Source: Bradyrhizobium xenonodulans
GTDB taxonomy: Bacteria; Pseudomonadota; Alphaproteobacteria; Rhizobiales; Xanthobacteraceae
Reading direction: 5' to 3'
DNA: 64,000 nt
Assembly: GCF_027594865.1 (NCBI RefSeq)
Contig: NZ_CP089391.1
Span: 7,780,501 to 7,844,500, forward strand
Every line of letters starts with the position of its first letter. The first letter of the stretch is position 1. Positions 1 to 8,379 of this stretch are shown piece after piece. The notes below the pieces were generated by a model. That model was not told the origin of the DNA. It made no database searches and worked only from the letters and a program-made list of their open reading frames with translations. Made by a program: the position numbers and the translations under genes.

Positions 1-1202
1 TCGCGCTCCTGGCCAAGACGCTCGGCGGTTGCCGCGCTCTCGCGCAGGCTTTCGAGCGCCGCGGCCATGGTTCCGAACTCGTCGGGATGCCGGGATTGCG
101 GCACCGGCGTCGCATAGTCGCGGGCACCGATGCGTGCGATGGCGTCGAGAATGGCGCGGACCGGGCGCATCAGGCGATTGCGCACCACATACACGCCGGC
201 CATGGTCACGGCGAGCGCGAGCAGGAATGCGAGCGACTGCACGACGAGATTGGTGAGCGCCTTGGCCTGCACGGTCTCGGCCCGCGCGATCGACTGATCC
301 AGCGCCTTGTTTGCGACCCCGACAATGAGCGGGAACGGCGACTGGCACAGCGTGTTCCAGTCCGCGGCGGACATCGCGGGCTTGCCGCTGCCGTCGAAAT
401 TCTTCGTGAGGTCGCCGATCTGCTTCAGGACCCCGTCGGTCTTGGCCTTTGCGTCCGCTGCCGCCGTCACCAGCTCCGCCGTCACGTCGGGCGCAGCCAG
501 CAGCTCGGCCATGCCAGCCCAGCCGGAGGTGATGGTGCCATCCCATTGCGCCACGGATCGCTTCTGGGCGTCGTCGAGCGGCCTGCTGGCATTGACGTTC
601 GAGCGAAGCGACGAGCAATGGATGCCGTAGCGATCGCGCACCTGCCAGGCGAAGCGGCGGACCTGGATCATGCGGGCGATGTAGGGATCGTTCATCCAGG
701 CGCGGTTCGACACCGCGGTGGAGGCGAGGTTGGCGGTGTCGATGACCTTGGTGACGGCATCGTACCAGGAATTGGTCCGCTCGATCTTGCGCTCGGCGCG
801 GGGACGCTTGGCCTCGTCATAGAACAGCTGGAATTGCGGCGCGGCATCGCCCCAGCGCTGCTTCAGCGTGCTGGCGAGTTCGTCGCGGCGGGCGAAATCG
901 ACGGTTGCGAGCGCGACACCAATGGCGTCAAAGCCGGCCTGCTCGGCCTTCTCCGCCGCTTCGAGCTTGGCGCGCGGATCGTCCTCGCCAAGGATCGCGC
1001 TCTGGGCATCGCCGCGATTGTTGCGCAGCGACAGTACGCCGTGGAAGATGGCCTTGTCGGCGGCAGCAAGCCGTGCCGTTTCGAGACTGTCGCTGTAGCG
1101 GCCGAAGGCCCCGGCCATCTGGAACGCCGTAGAGGCCAATGCGCCGGCGGCCAGCAGGGCCATCAACGTCAGGAGAAGCGAGCTTACCGATTTCTTAAAC
1201 AT
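1..1202 (-). CDS. methyl-accepting chemotaxis protein, N-terminal part (C-terminus outside window)
   Basis: The minus frame opens with ATG at 1202 and stays open to the window edge, so the C-terminal signalling domain is missing here. The protein starts with a short cytoplasmic tail and a hydrophobic segment (LLLTLMALLAAGALA). A long helical periplasmic sensor region of about 290 residues follows, then a second hydrophobic segment (QSLAFLLALAVTMAGVYVV) and a HAMP-like stretch beginning RLMRPVRAILDAIARI. This is the transmembrane sensor / HAMP order of chemotaxis receptors. A histidine kinase or diguanylate cyclase with the same N-terminus cannot be excluded because the output domain is not visible. 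The ligand is unknown. On the opposite strand a long ORF at 87-1214 is a GC-driven shadow. Confidence 0.8.
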   Translation of the reverse strand, partial: MFKKSVSSLLLTLMALLAAGALASTAFQMAGAFGRYSDSLETARLAAADKAIFHGVLSLRNNRGDAQSAILGEDDPRAKLEAAEKAEQAGFDAIGVALATVDFARRDELASTLKQRWGDAAPQFQLFYDEAKRPRAERKIERTNSWYDAVTKVIDTANLASTAVSNRAWMNDPYIARMIQVRRFAWQVRDRYGIHCSSLRSNVNASRPLDDAQKRSVAQWDGTITSGWAGMAELLAAPDVTAELVTAAADAKAKTDGVLKQIGDLTKNFDGSGKPAMSAADWNTLCQSPFPLIVGVANKALDQSIARAETVQAKALTNLVVQSLAFLLALAVTMAGVYVVRNRLMRPVRAILDAIARIGARDYATPVPQSRHPDEFGTMAAALESLRESAATAERLGQER

Positions 1203-1343
1203 TGCCGTTCTTGAACATTGTCTGGGTCACAAGGGGCCTACTCTCACGAGGGGCCACCTTGCACCGCGAATGCCAATGTTTCGTTAAGGTTGTAGGCAAA
1301 TACCAGCTTTCCCGCCGGCCGCGCACCCGCCGGCCAAGCCTCC

Positions 1344-2114
1344 TTACGCCACCTTGGTGAAATCCGGCGGCCGCCGTTCCGCAAACGCCGTGAACGCTTC
1401 GCGCGCCTCGGCGGTACGCAGACGCTGCGCAAACTGCTCGCCTTCCGCATTCATCTGCGCGACCAGTGCCTCGCCGTTGCGCATCAGCTTCTTGGTGGCG
1501 GTGAGCGCGCCGGCCGGCTGGCGCGCCAGGCGCTGCGCCAGCGCAAGCGCCTCGGCATCGAGCTTGTCGAGCGGCACCACGCGGTTGGCGAGACCCCATT
1601 CCAGCGCGGATTTGGCCGGCACGGTCTCACCCAGCGCGAACATCTCGTAAGCGCGGGCATAGCCGATGCGCGCCGGCATCAAGAGGCTGGAGGCGGCTTC
1701 CGGCACCAGCGCGAGGCTGACGAAGGGCGTCGACAATTGCGCGTTGTCGGCGAGCACGACGAGGTCGCAATGCAGCAGCATCGTGGTGCCGACCCCGACG
1801 GCGCGGCCCTGCACGGCCGCGACCAGCGGCCGGGTGCAGCGCGCCAGCGACTGGATGAAGCGCACCACGTTGCGGCTGCCTTCCGACTTGCCGCTCGCCA
1901 CCGCCGCGAACTCGCCGACATCGTTGCCGGCGGTGAACATGTCGCCTTCGCCGCGGATCAGGATCACGCGGGCCGACGGATCGAGCTCGGCGGATTCGAT
2001 GGCATCGGCGAGCTTGCCATACATCGCATCCGTCAGCGCGTTCTTCTTGTCGGGACGTGCCAGAGTCAGCGTGAGAATTCCACCGTTGTTCTCGATCCGG
2101 ACGTGCTCGGTCAT
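1344..2114 (-). CDS. enoyl-CoA hydratase/isomerase family protein (crotonase)
   Basis: A 256-residue crotonase-superfamily protein of normal length. The oxyanion-hole segment FTAGNDVGEF and the later VPEAASS segment fit the fold. At the first catalytic glutamate position the usual GG-C/A-E block reads VGVGTTMLL, so only the second glutamate appears conserved. That favours isomerase- or other CoA-thioester chemistry over a classical hydratase. The start ATG at 2114 is preceded by AGGAGAG. The gene lies 12 bp downstream of the MarR gene on the same strand, so the two probably form one transcript controlled by the palindromic MarR site at 2567-2584. The substrate is not deducible; an acyl-CoA or aromatic-CoA intermediate is likely, since MarR-crotonase pairs often handle such compounds. 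Confidence 0.88.
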   Translation of the reverse strand: MTEHVRIENNGGILTLTLARPDKKNALTDAMYGKLADAIESAELDPSARVILIRGEGDMFTAGNDVGEFAAVASGKSEGSRNVVRFIQSLARCTRPLVAAVQGRAVGVGTTMLLHCDLVVLADNAQLSTPFVSLALVPEAASSLLMPARIGYARAYEMFALGETVPAKSALEWGLANRVVPLDKLDAEALALAQRLARQPAGALTATKKLMRNGEALVAQMNAEGEQFAQRLRTAEAREAFTAFAERRPPDFTKVA

Positions 2115-2126
2115 GGCTCTCTCCTT

Positions 2127-2576
2127 CTATTCATTTGGCTCTCTCGGAAACTTGTCCTGAATGCTGGTCAGCCAGCGCGCGACGATATCGATCTCCGCAG
2201 CAGTAAATCCTTCCGTCAGCGCCGCATTGACCTCCGCCGCCGACGCTTTCGCCTGCGCCAGCGCGGTGCGGCCCTTCGGCGTCAGCCACACGCGCCAGGC
2301 GCGCCCGTCTTCGCGATCGGCCCGCCGCTCGATCAGTTTAGCGGCCGTCGTGCGATCGACGAGGCCGGAAATCCCGGCGGGCCCCAGATCGAGCGCCGCG
2401 CCCGCCTCGCCCATCAGGACGCCGTCCTGCTTGCCGAGAATGAAGAGCAGCCCCGCCTGCGCCGGCGTCACCTCGCTCGAAGGCTGCGCCGCCATCCAGC
2501 GCTGCAAGCGCCGCTGCGCAACGCTCAACAGGTAGATCAGCCGATGATGCCTCGCGCCGGCCTCTTTATTTCGCAT
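2127..2576 (-). CDS. MarR family transcriptional regulator, probably leaderless and autoregulated
   Basis: 149 residues when started at the ATG at 2576. A winged-helix core runs through SEVTPAQAGLLFILGKQDG, a recognition-helix region around LGPAGISGLVDR, and a wing with RRADREDGRAWRVWLT ending in the MarR-typical LTPKGR. An in-frame start further upstream at 2684 would place translated sequence inside a dispersed repeat, so I prefer 2576. A near-consensus promoter (TTGACA, 17 bp, TATATA) ends 6 bp before this ATG, so transcription should start at or next to the start codon, and no Shine-Dalgarno is present. The 18-bp palindrome at 2567-2584 covers the start codon. The gene is first in a two-gene unit with the crotonase. 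Confidence 0.88.
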   Translation of the reverse strand: MRNKEAGARHHRLIYLLSVAQRRLQRWMAAQPSSEVTPAQAGLLFILGKQDGVLMGEAGAALDLGPAGISGLVDRTTAAKLIERRADREDGRAWRVWLTPKGRTALAQAKASAAEVNAALTEGFTAAEIDIVARWLTSIQDKFPREPNE

Positions 2577-2584
2577 GCGAAATA
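2567..2584. promoter_or_regulatory. 18-bp perfect palindrome, probable MarR operator on the start codon
   Basis: The sequence TATTTCGCATGCGAAATA is a perfect inverted repeat. Its centre CATG contains the start codon of the MarR gene (2574-2576), and its distal half overlaps the -10 hexamer at 2583-2588. Bound repressor would block both RNA polymerase and the ribosome. Assignment to this MarR protein is inferred from position. Confidence 0.75.
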
Positions 2585-2611
2585 TATAGCCGAGGCGGAC
2601 CGGATTGTCAA
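2577..2611 (-). promoter_or_regulatory. sigma-70-type promoter of the MarR-crotonase operon
   Basis: On the minus strand, TTGACA (2611-2606), a 17-bp spacer and TATATA (2588-2583) are followed by six bases and then the ATG at 2576. Predicted transcription starts at about the A of the ATG, which gives a leaderless mRNA. Confidence 0.7.
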
Positions 2612-2628
2612 AAATGGGGGCTGCTAGG

Positions 2629-2729
2629 GCATGATCCGGAAAAGTGCGAAGCGGTTTTCCGAAAAGATGATGCTCAAACAACAACCTAAAGCGCGATGAC
2701 GATTCATCGTAATCTCATCGTGCTTTAGG
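2629..2729 (-). repeat. dispersed two-hairpin repeat, copy 1 (long form)
   Basis: Unit A (about 2629-2675) has GCATGATC / GATGATGC-type inverted ends around an inner CGGAAAA...TTTTCCG stem. Unit B (2685-2729) is an imperfect palindrome bounded by CCTAAAGC and GCTTTAGG. The TetR gene stop codon TAA (2727-2725) lies inside the edge of unit B. The same element recurs at 12858-12962 (long form) and, as unit A only, at 22615-22670 and 54222-54280. Confidence 0.85.
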
Positions 2730-3384
2730 GCAATTTGGCGCGGCAGCCGTCCAGGAACAGGGCCGCGCAGGTCCTGACGCGGCGCTCGACCTGCTTGCGT
2801 GACGGCAGCGGCATGCCGCCATAGATCGCCGCGCGCTGCGGCGCCGATGCGACCATGCCGATCAGCATGCCGGCGACCTCCTCCGCATCGTCGATGGCGA
2901 TGCGCCTGCGCTTGACCTGGATGCGCAGCCAGCCGGCGAGCGCCCTGACCGTGCGGGAGATGCCATTGTTGTAGAAATTGGCGGCGAGCTCGGGAAACGC
3001 GGCGGATTCCTGGAGCACCATGCGCTGCAATGCCACGACCTCCGGATCGAGCGCGAGATCGGCGCAGGCCATCAGCGCGGCGCGCAGGCCGGTTTCGATG
3101 TCGACCTCGTCGCTTCCTTGCAGATCGACCGCGGAGAGCAGCCGCTCGAGCCTGTCCGCGCACATCGCCTCGAACAGCGCGGCCTTGCCCGGGAACAGCC
3201 GGTACAGCGTCTTGGTCGAGATGCCGGCGCGGCGCGCCAGCTCCTCGGTGCTGGTCGCGGCGTAGCCCTCGACGGCGAAGGTGTGCCGCGCAGCTTCGAG
3301 GACGATTCGCGTCGTCTCCTCGTCGCTGCGCACCGGCGGCCGCCCGCGGGGGCGTGCTTCGCTGTCCGATTTTGCCTGAGCCAT
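2725..3384 (-). CDS. TetR/AcrR family transcriptional regulator of the divergent efflux operon
   Basis: 219 residues. The N-terminal helix-turn-helix spans about residues 20-65, with the TetR-typical run AARHTFAVEGYAATSTEELARRAG followed after a few residues by TLYRLFPGKAALF. The C-terminal ligand domain is helical and resembles AcrR_C-type regulators. The ATG at 3384 has no evident Shine-Dalgarno. The gene is divergent from the HlyD-MFS efflux pair, with 91 bp between starts and two inverted repeats in the gap, which points to local drug-responsive repression. Its stop codon falls within the repeat element at 2629-2729. Confidence 0.9.
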   Translation of the reverse strand: MAQAKSDSEARPRGRPPVRSDEETTRIVLEAARHTFAVEGYAATSTEELARRAGISTKTLYRLFPGKAALFEAMCADRLERLLSAVDLQGSDEVDIETGLRAALMACADLALDPEVVALQRMVLQESAAFPELAANFYNNGISRTVRALAGWLRIQVKRRRIAIDDAEEVAGMLIGMVASAPQRAAIYGGMPLPSRKQVERRVRTCAALFLDGCRAKLP

Positions 3385-3391
3385 GCTTTTA

Positions 3392-3407
3392 AATGACGCC
3401 TGTCATT
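3392..3407. promoter_or_regulatory. inverted repeat AATGAC-N4-GTCATT, candidate TetR operator
   Basis: Perfect 6-bp arms lie just upstream of the TetR start. They sit in the spacer of a plausible minus-strand promoter (TTGTCA at 3417-3412, ATTTAA at 3394-3389). Position between divergent regulator and pump genes supports an operator role; this is inference. Confidence 0.55.
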
Positions 3408-3417
3408 CCATTGACAA

Positions 3418-3442
3418 TTCCAAAGCTAATCTCATTTTGGAA
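3418..3442. promoter_or_regulatory. inverted repeat TTCCAAA-N11-TTTGGAA in the divergent promoter region
   Basis: Perfect 7-bp arms directly downstream of a TTGACA hexamer (3411-3416) that could be the -35 of the efflux operon. It may be a second binding site for the TetR protein or for another regulator. Confidence 0.45.
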
Positions 3443-3475
3443 ATTATCAAGTTTCCTAATTCAGGGGAGCCGGCC

Positions 3476-4723
3476 ATGACCGTCCACACCACCCCAGCTG
3501 CAGCCGCCCAGACCGCCATTCCTGCGACCGCGCTGGAGGGCGCCCTGCCCGGCGCGCCAACCGGCGTCCGCCGGCAAAAGCTGAACCTTCGCAAACTGTT
3601 GCTGATGGGGGCGGCGATCGTCGCGCTGACCGGCGCGAGCTGGTACGGCAACGATTACTGGACCGTCGGCCAGTACCTCGTCTCCACCGATGACGCCTAT
3701 GTGAAGGCCGACAACACCACGATCGCGCCGAAGGTCAGCGGCTATCTCGACCGGGTCATGGTCGGCGATAACGAGCATGTGAAGGCCGGCCAGGTGCTGG
3801 CGCGGATCGATGACCGCGACTTCCGCGTCGCGCTCGACCAGGCCAAAGCCGACGTCGCCGCCGCGAATGCGACGGTGACGAGCAAGGAAGCGCAGCTCGA
3901 CGTGCAGGAGGCCGTGATCGCGGCGGCGCGCGCGACCATCGATGTCGACAACGCCGCAAAAGTCTTCGCCAGGCAGGAGAACAAGCGCTACACCGACCTT
4001 GCCGCCACCGGCTATGGCAGCCTGCAGAACGCGCAGCAGGCGCAGGCGCGCGACGCCGGCGCGGACGCAACGATCGCGCGCGACAACGCCAACCTGATCT
4101 CCGCCCAGAAGCAGGTCGATCTCCTCAAGGCCGAAATCGTGCAGGCCAGGGCCGCCGCCGCACGCGCGGCCGCGCTCCAGCGTCAGGCCGAGCTCAATCT
4201 CGGCTACACCACGATCGTCTCGCCGATTGACGGCGTCGTCGGCAACCGCTCCTTGCGCGTCGGTCAGTTCGTGCAGGCGGGCACGCAGCTGATGGCGATC
4301 GTGCCGACCGATGGCGCCTATGTCGTCGCCAATTTCAAGGAGACGCAGCTCACCCACGTTAAGCCGGGCCAGACCGTCGATATCGAGGTCGACACGTTCC
4401 CGGGCCAGGTGGTCCACGGCCGCGTCGATTCGATCGCGCCGGCCAGCGGCCAGGAGTTCGCCCTGCTGCCGCCCGACAACGCCACCGGCAATTTCACCAA
4501 GGTGGTGCAGCGCATCCCGGTCAGGATCGCACTCGATGCCGCGCATGGTCCCGCGATTGCGCTGCGTCCCGGCATGTCGGTGATCCCGACCATTGCAACA
4601 CGTTCGACCGCGCCGGCCGCGAATACGGCCGCCGCGTCAAGAACGAAGCTCGTCTCCGGAGGGTCGTGCCATGTCAAACAGCCTCTCACTTTCGACGCAA
4701 GCAACATCGGCCGCGACATCTGA
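3476..4723 (+). CDS. HlyD/EmrA family membrane-fusion (periplasmic adaptor) protein
   Basis: 415 residues from the ATG at 3476, chosen because AGGGGAG precedes it; an upstream in-frame start at 3383 would run through the operator region. One transmembrane anchor near residues 40-60 (KLLLMGAAIVALTGASWYG) is followed by a biotinyl-lipoyl half (TTIAPKVSGYLDRVMVGDNE), a long alpha-hairpin coiled coil, and the second lipoyl half (TTIVSPIDGVVGNRSLRVGQ). The C-terminal beta domain follows. This is the EmrA-type adaptor linking an inner-membrane MFS pump to an outer-membrane channel. Its end overlaps the MFS gene by 53 bp, so the two are translationally linked. No TolC-like gene is in the window. Confidence 0.93.
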   Translation: MTVHTTPAAAAQTAIPATALEGALPGAPTGVRRQKLNLRKLLLMGAAIVALTGASWYGNDYWTVGQYLVSTDDAYVKADNTTIAPKVSGYLDRVMVGDNEHVKAGQVLARIDDRDFRVALDQAKADVAAANATVTSKEAQLDVQEAVIAAARATIDVDNAAKVFARQENKRYTDLAATGYGSLQNAQQAQARDAGADATIARDNANLISAQKQVDLLKAEIVQARAAAARAAALQRQAELNLGYTTIVSPIDGVVGNRSLRVGQFVQAGTQLMAIVPTDGAYVVANFKETQLTHVKPGQTVDIEVDTFPGQVVHGRVDSIAPASGQEFALLPPDNATGNFTKVVQRIPVRIALDAAHGPAIALRPGMSVIPTIATRSTAPAANTAAASRTKLVSGGSCHVKQPLTFDASNIGRDI

Positions 4724-6284
4724 TCGGCCGCTCGCCGATCCCAACCGCGCGAGCCTGGCGACCTGGATCGCCGTGCTGGCCGCCATGATCGGCTCGTTCA
4801 TGGCGATCCTGAACATCCAGATCACCAACGCCTCGCTGGCCAACATCGAAGGCGGCATCGGCACCGGCGCCGACAATGGCTCCTGGATCTCGACGTCGTA
4901 TCTGATCGGCGAGATCATCGTGATCCCGCTGACCGATTATTTGAGCCGCGTGTTCACGTTCCGCCGCTACATGCTGGCAAGCGCGACGCTGTTCGCGGCG
5001 TTTTCGGTGGCCTGCGCCTTCACGCACGACCTGCCGTCGATGATCGCGATGCGCGGCCTGCAAGGCTTCGCCGGCGGCGTGCTGATCCCGATGGCGTTCA
5101 CGCTGGTGCTGACCAAGCTGCCGAAGCCGCAGCAGCCAGTGGGCCTTGCGATCTTCGCGCTGTCAGTTACGTTCGCGCCCGCGATCGGCCCCACCATCGG
5201 CGGCTATCTCACGGAGACCTATGGCTGGCGCACGATCTTCTTCGTCAACGTGATCCCGACCGCAATCATGGTGGCCGCGCTCTACCTGACGCTGGAACGG
5301 CAGAAGATGCAGCTCGGCCTCCTGAAGGAGGGCGACTGGGCCGGCATCGTCACCATGGCGATCGGGCTGTCGGCGCTGCAAGCGGTGCTCGAGGAGGGCA
5401 ACAAGGACGACTGGTTCTCCTCGCCCTTCATCGTCAAGCTCGCGATCATCGCGGCCGTCAGTCTGACGCTGTTCATCGCAATCGAGCTCACGATCGAGAA
5501 GCCGCTGATCCGGCTGCGCCTCCTGACGCAGCGCAATTTCGGCTTCGGCACCGTCGCGATGACGATGGTCGGCTTCGCGCTGTTCGGCTCGGTCTACATC
5601 CTGCCGGCCTATCTCGGCCAGGCGCAGGGCTACAATGCCGAGCAGATCGGCAACGTGCTGGCCTGGACCGGCCTGCCGCAGCTGGTGCTGATCCCGCTGA
5701 TCCCGATACTGATGAAGCGCTTCGACACCCGCTATATCGCGATCACCGGCCTGCTGATCTTCGCCTATAGCTGCTTCATGAACACGGCGATGTCGCCGGA
5801 CTATGCCGGCGATCAGCTCTGGATCCCGAACATCGTGCGCGCGGTGGGCCAGGCCATGGTGCTGACACCTCTCACCTCGGTTCTATCAGGCGGCATCGCG
5901 CCGCAGGACGCGGCCGCGGCTTCCGGCATCAGCAACATGTTCCGCAATCTCGGCGGCGCCATCGGCACGGCGACGCTCGCGACCATCATCACCAAGCGCG
6001 AGCAGTTTCACTCCAACATCATCGGCCAGTCGGTCACGCTCGGCCGCGAGGAAGTCCGCACCCGCATCGCGCAGATGACGGACTACTTCACGGCGCATGG
6101 CGTACCCGACCCCCATGTCGCGCGCGAGCAGGCGATCATCGCGCTCGGCAAGACGGTGAAGCGGCAGGCCTTGGTGATGGGCTATTCCGACACGTTTGCG
6201 GTGATCGGCATCGTGCTGGTGCTCGCCGCGATCGCGGTGCTGCTGACACGGCGGGTGAAGGCGGCGGGCGGACCCGCGCATTAG
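4671..6284 (+). CDS. DHA2 family MFS multidrug efflux transporter (EmrB/QacA type)
   Basis: 537 residues from the ATG at 4671, preceded by GGAGGG. It has about 14 hydrophobic segments, as expected of the DHA2 family. The first transmembrane helix is ATWIAVLAAMIGSFMAILNI with a following Q-I-T-N-A-S, and the motif-C-like region SVTFAPAIGPTIGGYL is clear. It pairs with the overlapping upstream HlyD adaptor as a tripartite pump for hydrophobic drugs or toxic metabolites. Expression is probably controlled by the divergent TetR regulator. The actual substrate cannot be read from the sequence. Confidence 0.93.
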   Translation: MSNSLSLSTQATSAATSDRPLADPNRASLATWIAVLAAMIGSFMAILNIQITNASLANIEGGIGTGADNGSWISTSYLIGEIIVIPLTDYLSRVFTFRRYMLASATLFAAFSVACAFTHDLPSMIAMRGLQGFAGGVLIPMAFTLVLTKLPKPQQPVGLAIFALSVTFAPAIGPTIGGYLTETYGWRTIFFVNVIPTAIMVAALYLTLERQKMQLGLLKEGDWAGIVTMAIGLSALQAVLEEGNKDDWFSSPFIVKLAIIAAVSLTLFIAIELTIEKPLIRLRLLTQRNFGFGTVAMTMVGFALFGSVYILPAYLGQAQGYNAEQIGNVLAWTGLPQLVLIPLIPILMKRFDTRYIAITGLLIFAYSCFMNTAMSPDYAGDQLWIPNIVRAVGQAMVLTPLTSVLSGGIAPQDAAAASGISNMFRNLGGAIGTATLATIITKREQFHSNIIGQSVTLGREEVRTRIAQMTDYFTAHGVPDPHVAREQAIIALGKTVKRQALVMGYSDTFAVIGIVLVLAAIAVLLTRRVKAAGGPAH

Positions 6285-6299
6285 GCCTTCACAGGACAT

Positions 6300-6387
6300 C
6301 GTCATGCCCGGGCTTGTCCGGGCATCCACGGCTTTATTTTTGTGGTCGCGAAGAATGTGGATGGCCGGGACAAGCCCGGCCATGACG
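6300..6387. repeat. palindromic intergenic repeat (CGTCATGCCCGGGC family)
   Basis: The outer arms CGTCATG and CATGACG enclose two inner self-complementary blocks (CCCGGGCTTGTCCGGG and GGCCGGGACAAGCCCGGCC). The whole forms a long hairpin between the MFS gene end and the convergent tannase gene. It is typical of abundant rhizobial intergenic repeats and could act as a bidirectional terminator. Confidence 0.75.
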
Positions 6388-6406
6388 GTGCGGCAACGTC
6401 AGTGCC

Positions 6407-8077
6407 CTATGGCGCGCAGGTGAAGCTCGACGCCTCCGTCACCGGGCCGCTCTTGTAGTGCGGCCAGGCCGGCCAGCGGCACAGCGGCAGCGAGCGGGCA
6501 ACCGCGAACGACGGCGCCTCGACTTTCTGCTCGCTGACTTCGAGATCGCCGGGCGCCTTGCCCTGCTCGACCCAGCCGACCAGCGCGCTCAGCATGTCGA
6601 CGTTGGCCGGCGCGCCGGACCCGACATGATCGACGCCGGGCGCGGTGTAGAGCCGCGCGAACTCCGCGGTCTCGGCCTTGCCGAGCTTGCGCTCGACACT
6701 CTCGAAATAGCGGATGCCGGCGTAGGGACTCTGCGCGTAGTCCGCCATGTGCTCGAGCACGATCAGCCGGCCGCCGCGGGCACGAAAACGGCTGAGATCG
6801 GGATCGGTCGAATCCATCAGCTTCGAGACCTCGAGCAGCCGCGCCTTGTGCTCCTCCACCTTGTAGGTGGTGACGTCGAGCTTCGGATCGCGCGCGAACA
6901 CATACTGAATGCCGCCGGCGCCGTAGATCCAGGCGATGCCGTTGTTGGGCGCAGGCGGCTGCGCCGGCGGCGCGGTGCCGAGCCACCAGGCGGTCCAGCC
7001 TCCGGTCGGGCCGATCGCCGGCGTGTCCTCGCCCGAGACGCCCCAGCCCGGATAGTCGTCGAGACCGTTGGCGAGCACGAAGGGGAATGTGTAGGTGGCG
7101 TGCAGCGTGTTCACGGCCTTGATCTGCGCCTCGGTGAGGCACTGATCGCCGCTCTGGCCCGCCGCACAGCGCAGCGTCTCGACCTTGAACGCCGCCTTGC
7201 AGGCGACGGGATCCTGCACCAGCGCATCGTCGGAGCCGTCGGCCTTGTCGCAAGCCGCCCGCACCGCCTCGCCCACGAGCTTGACCTGCGCCGGATTGAT
7301 CCAGCCCTCACCCATGGTCACCAGCCCCGAACGGGTACCGGCATGCTGCAGGCCGACCCAGTTGATCACGGGCACGCGGGCGAAGATGCCGTCGAAATCA
7401 TCGGGGTAGCGCTGCGCCATGGTCAGGCCTTCGCGGCCGCCCTCAGACGAGCCCATGAAGTACATTTTTTCCGGTTTCTTGCCGTAGGCGCGCTCCATCA
7501 GCGCGACGGCGGCGTCGCGCACCTTCTTGTAGGCGCGGTGGGCGAAATTCTCGAAGGCTTCGTCGTTCAGCGCGAAGACCTGTGGCGGCTCGCCTTGCTT
7601 GGTCTGGTGACCGGAATCGGTGCCGTAGGTGACGAAACCGCGCGCAAGCGGCGACGGCTTGTCGAAGGGATAGGCGGGAGGCAGCGCAAGTCCCGTGATC
7701 AGCACGCCGTTGAAGCCACCGCCGCCATATTGCAGCGAGCGGCCGTTCCATTCGACGGGCAGGTTGACCTGGAATTTGATCGGCGGTGCCTTGGGATCGA
7801 CAGGATCGATATGGCCGAGCACCTTGCAGAAGCCGGGATTGGCCGGCGTGATGCGCCCCGACGGCGTCGGGCCGCGTTCGGCGATCGCCAGTTGCGATGG
7901 CGCCAGCAAGGCTGCGGAATCGATCTTCACGGCGTCGGCCCCGCCAATGAGCCCCTTGCAGACCGTATCCGCGTCTTCCGCCAGCGTTGCCGCCGACGCG
8001 GCGCCTACGCCCGTCACGGCCGCGGCACCCACAAGCCACGCACACAGCTTCACGACCTTGCGCACCATCGTTTCCAT
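6407..8077 (-). CDS. tannase/feruloyl esterase family alpha/beta hydrolase, secreted
   Basis: 556 residues from the ATG at 8077; an ATG three codons later (8068) has a better-spaced GGGGA and is a real alternative. The N-terminus is a clear signal peptide (KLCAWLVGAAAVTGVGAASA). The nucleophile elbow G-S-S-E-G places the catalytic serine at residue 211. The C-terminal HVGSG context supplies the family's conserved histidine. Length and paired cysteines fit the tannase/feruloyl esterase family, which hydrolyses gallate or hydroxycinnamate esters of plant material outside the cytoplasm. It is a single gene, convergent with the efflux operon and divergent from telA. Confidence 0.9.
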   Translation of the reverse strand: METMVRKVVKLCAWLVGAAAVTGVGAASAATLAEDADTVCKGLIGGADAVKIDSAALLAPSQLAIAERGPTPSGRITPANPGFCKVLGHIDPVDPKAPPIKFQVNLPVEWNGRSLQYGGGGFNGVLITGLALPPAYPFDKPSPLARGFVTYGTDSGHQTKQGEPPQVFALNDEAFENFAHRAYKKVRDAAVALMERAYGKKPEKMYFMGSSEGGREGLTMAQRYPDDFDGIFARVPVINWVGLQHAGTRSGLVTMGEGWINPAQVKLVGEAVRAACDKADGSDDALVQDPVACKAAFKVETLRCAAGQSGDQCLTEAQIKAVNTLHATYTFPFVLANGLDDYPGWGVSGEDTPAIGPTGGWTAWWLGTAPPAQPPAPNNGIAWIYGAGGIQYVFARDPKLDVTTYKVEEHKARLLEVSKLMDSTDPDLSRFRARGGRLIVLEHMADYAQSPYAGIRYFESVERKLGKAETAEFARLYTAPGVDHVGSGAPANVDMLSALVGWVEQGKAPGDLEVSEQKVEAPSFAVARSLPLCRWPAWPHYKSGPVTEASSFTCAP

Positions 8078-8379
8078 CCCCACTGCTTTGTTATCGCTCA
8101 ACTGATAGGCCAACCAATTCAATGCAACTGACCGCCTGCCGTCAATCGTCGTGGCAGCACCAACCGCCACCACGAACCTGGCGGCTGGCTCACCGGATCC
8201 AGCAGGCCGCGCGCCCTGTAAAGAATTGAACTTAATGTGAAATTTTGTCCCACGGCCGAACGCGGACGGCCCGTCGGCCGACCAAGTCCACAGGCTGTCA
8301 TCAATCTGTCAGATGAGCCGGGCTTTCCTGCCTGAGCGGCGGGGCATGCTATCCTGCGCCGGCAAGAACCAAGGAGCGA

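Noticed and set aside
2577..2684. N-terminal extension of the MarR protein from 2684
   Set aside because: The extra 36 codons run through the dispersed repeat and promoter; similar peptide strings (FSENRFALFRIM-like) arise wherever the repeat is translated.
6458..8131. 557-codon plus-strand ORF opposite the tannase gene
   Set aside because: The tannase frame has a signal peptide and a GxSxG serine; the plus ORF has no recognisable domain.
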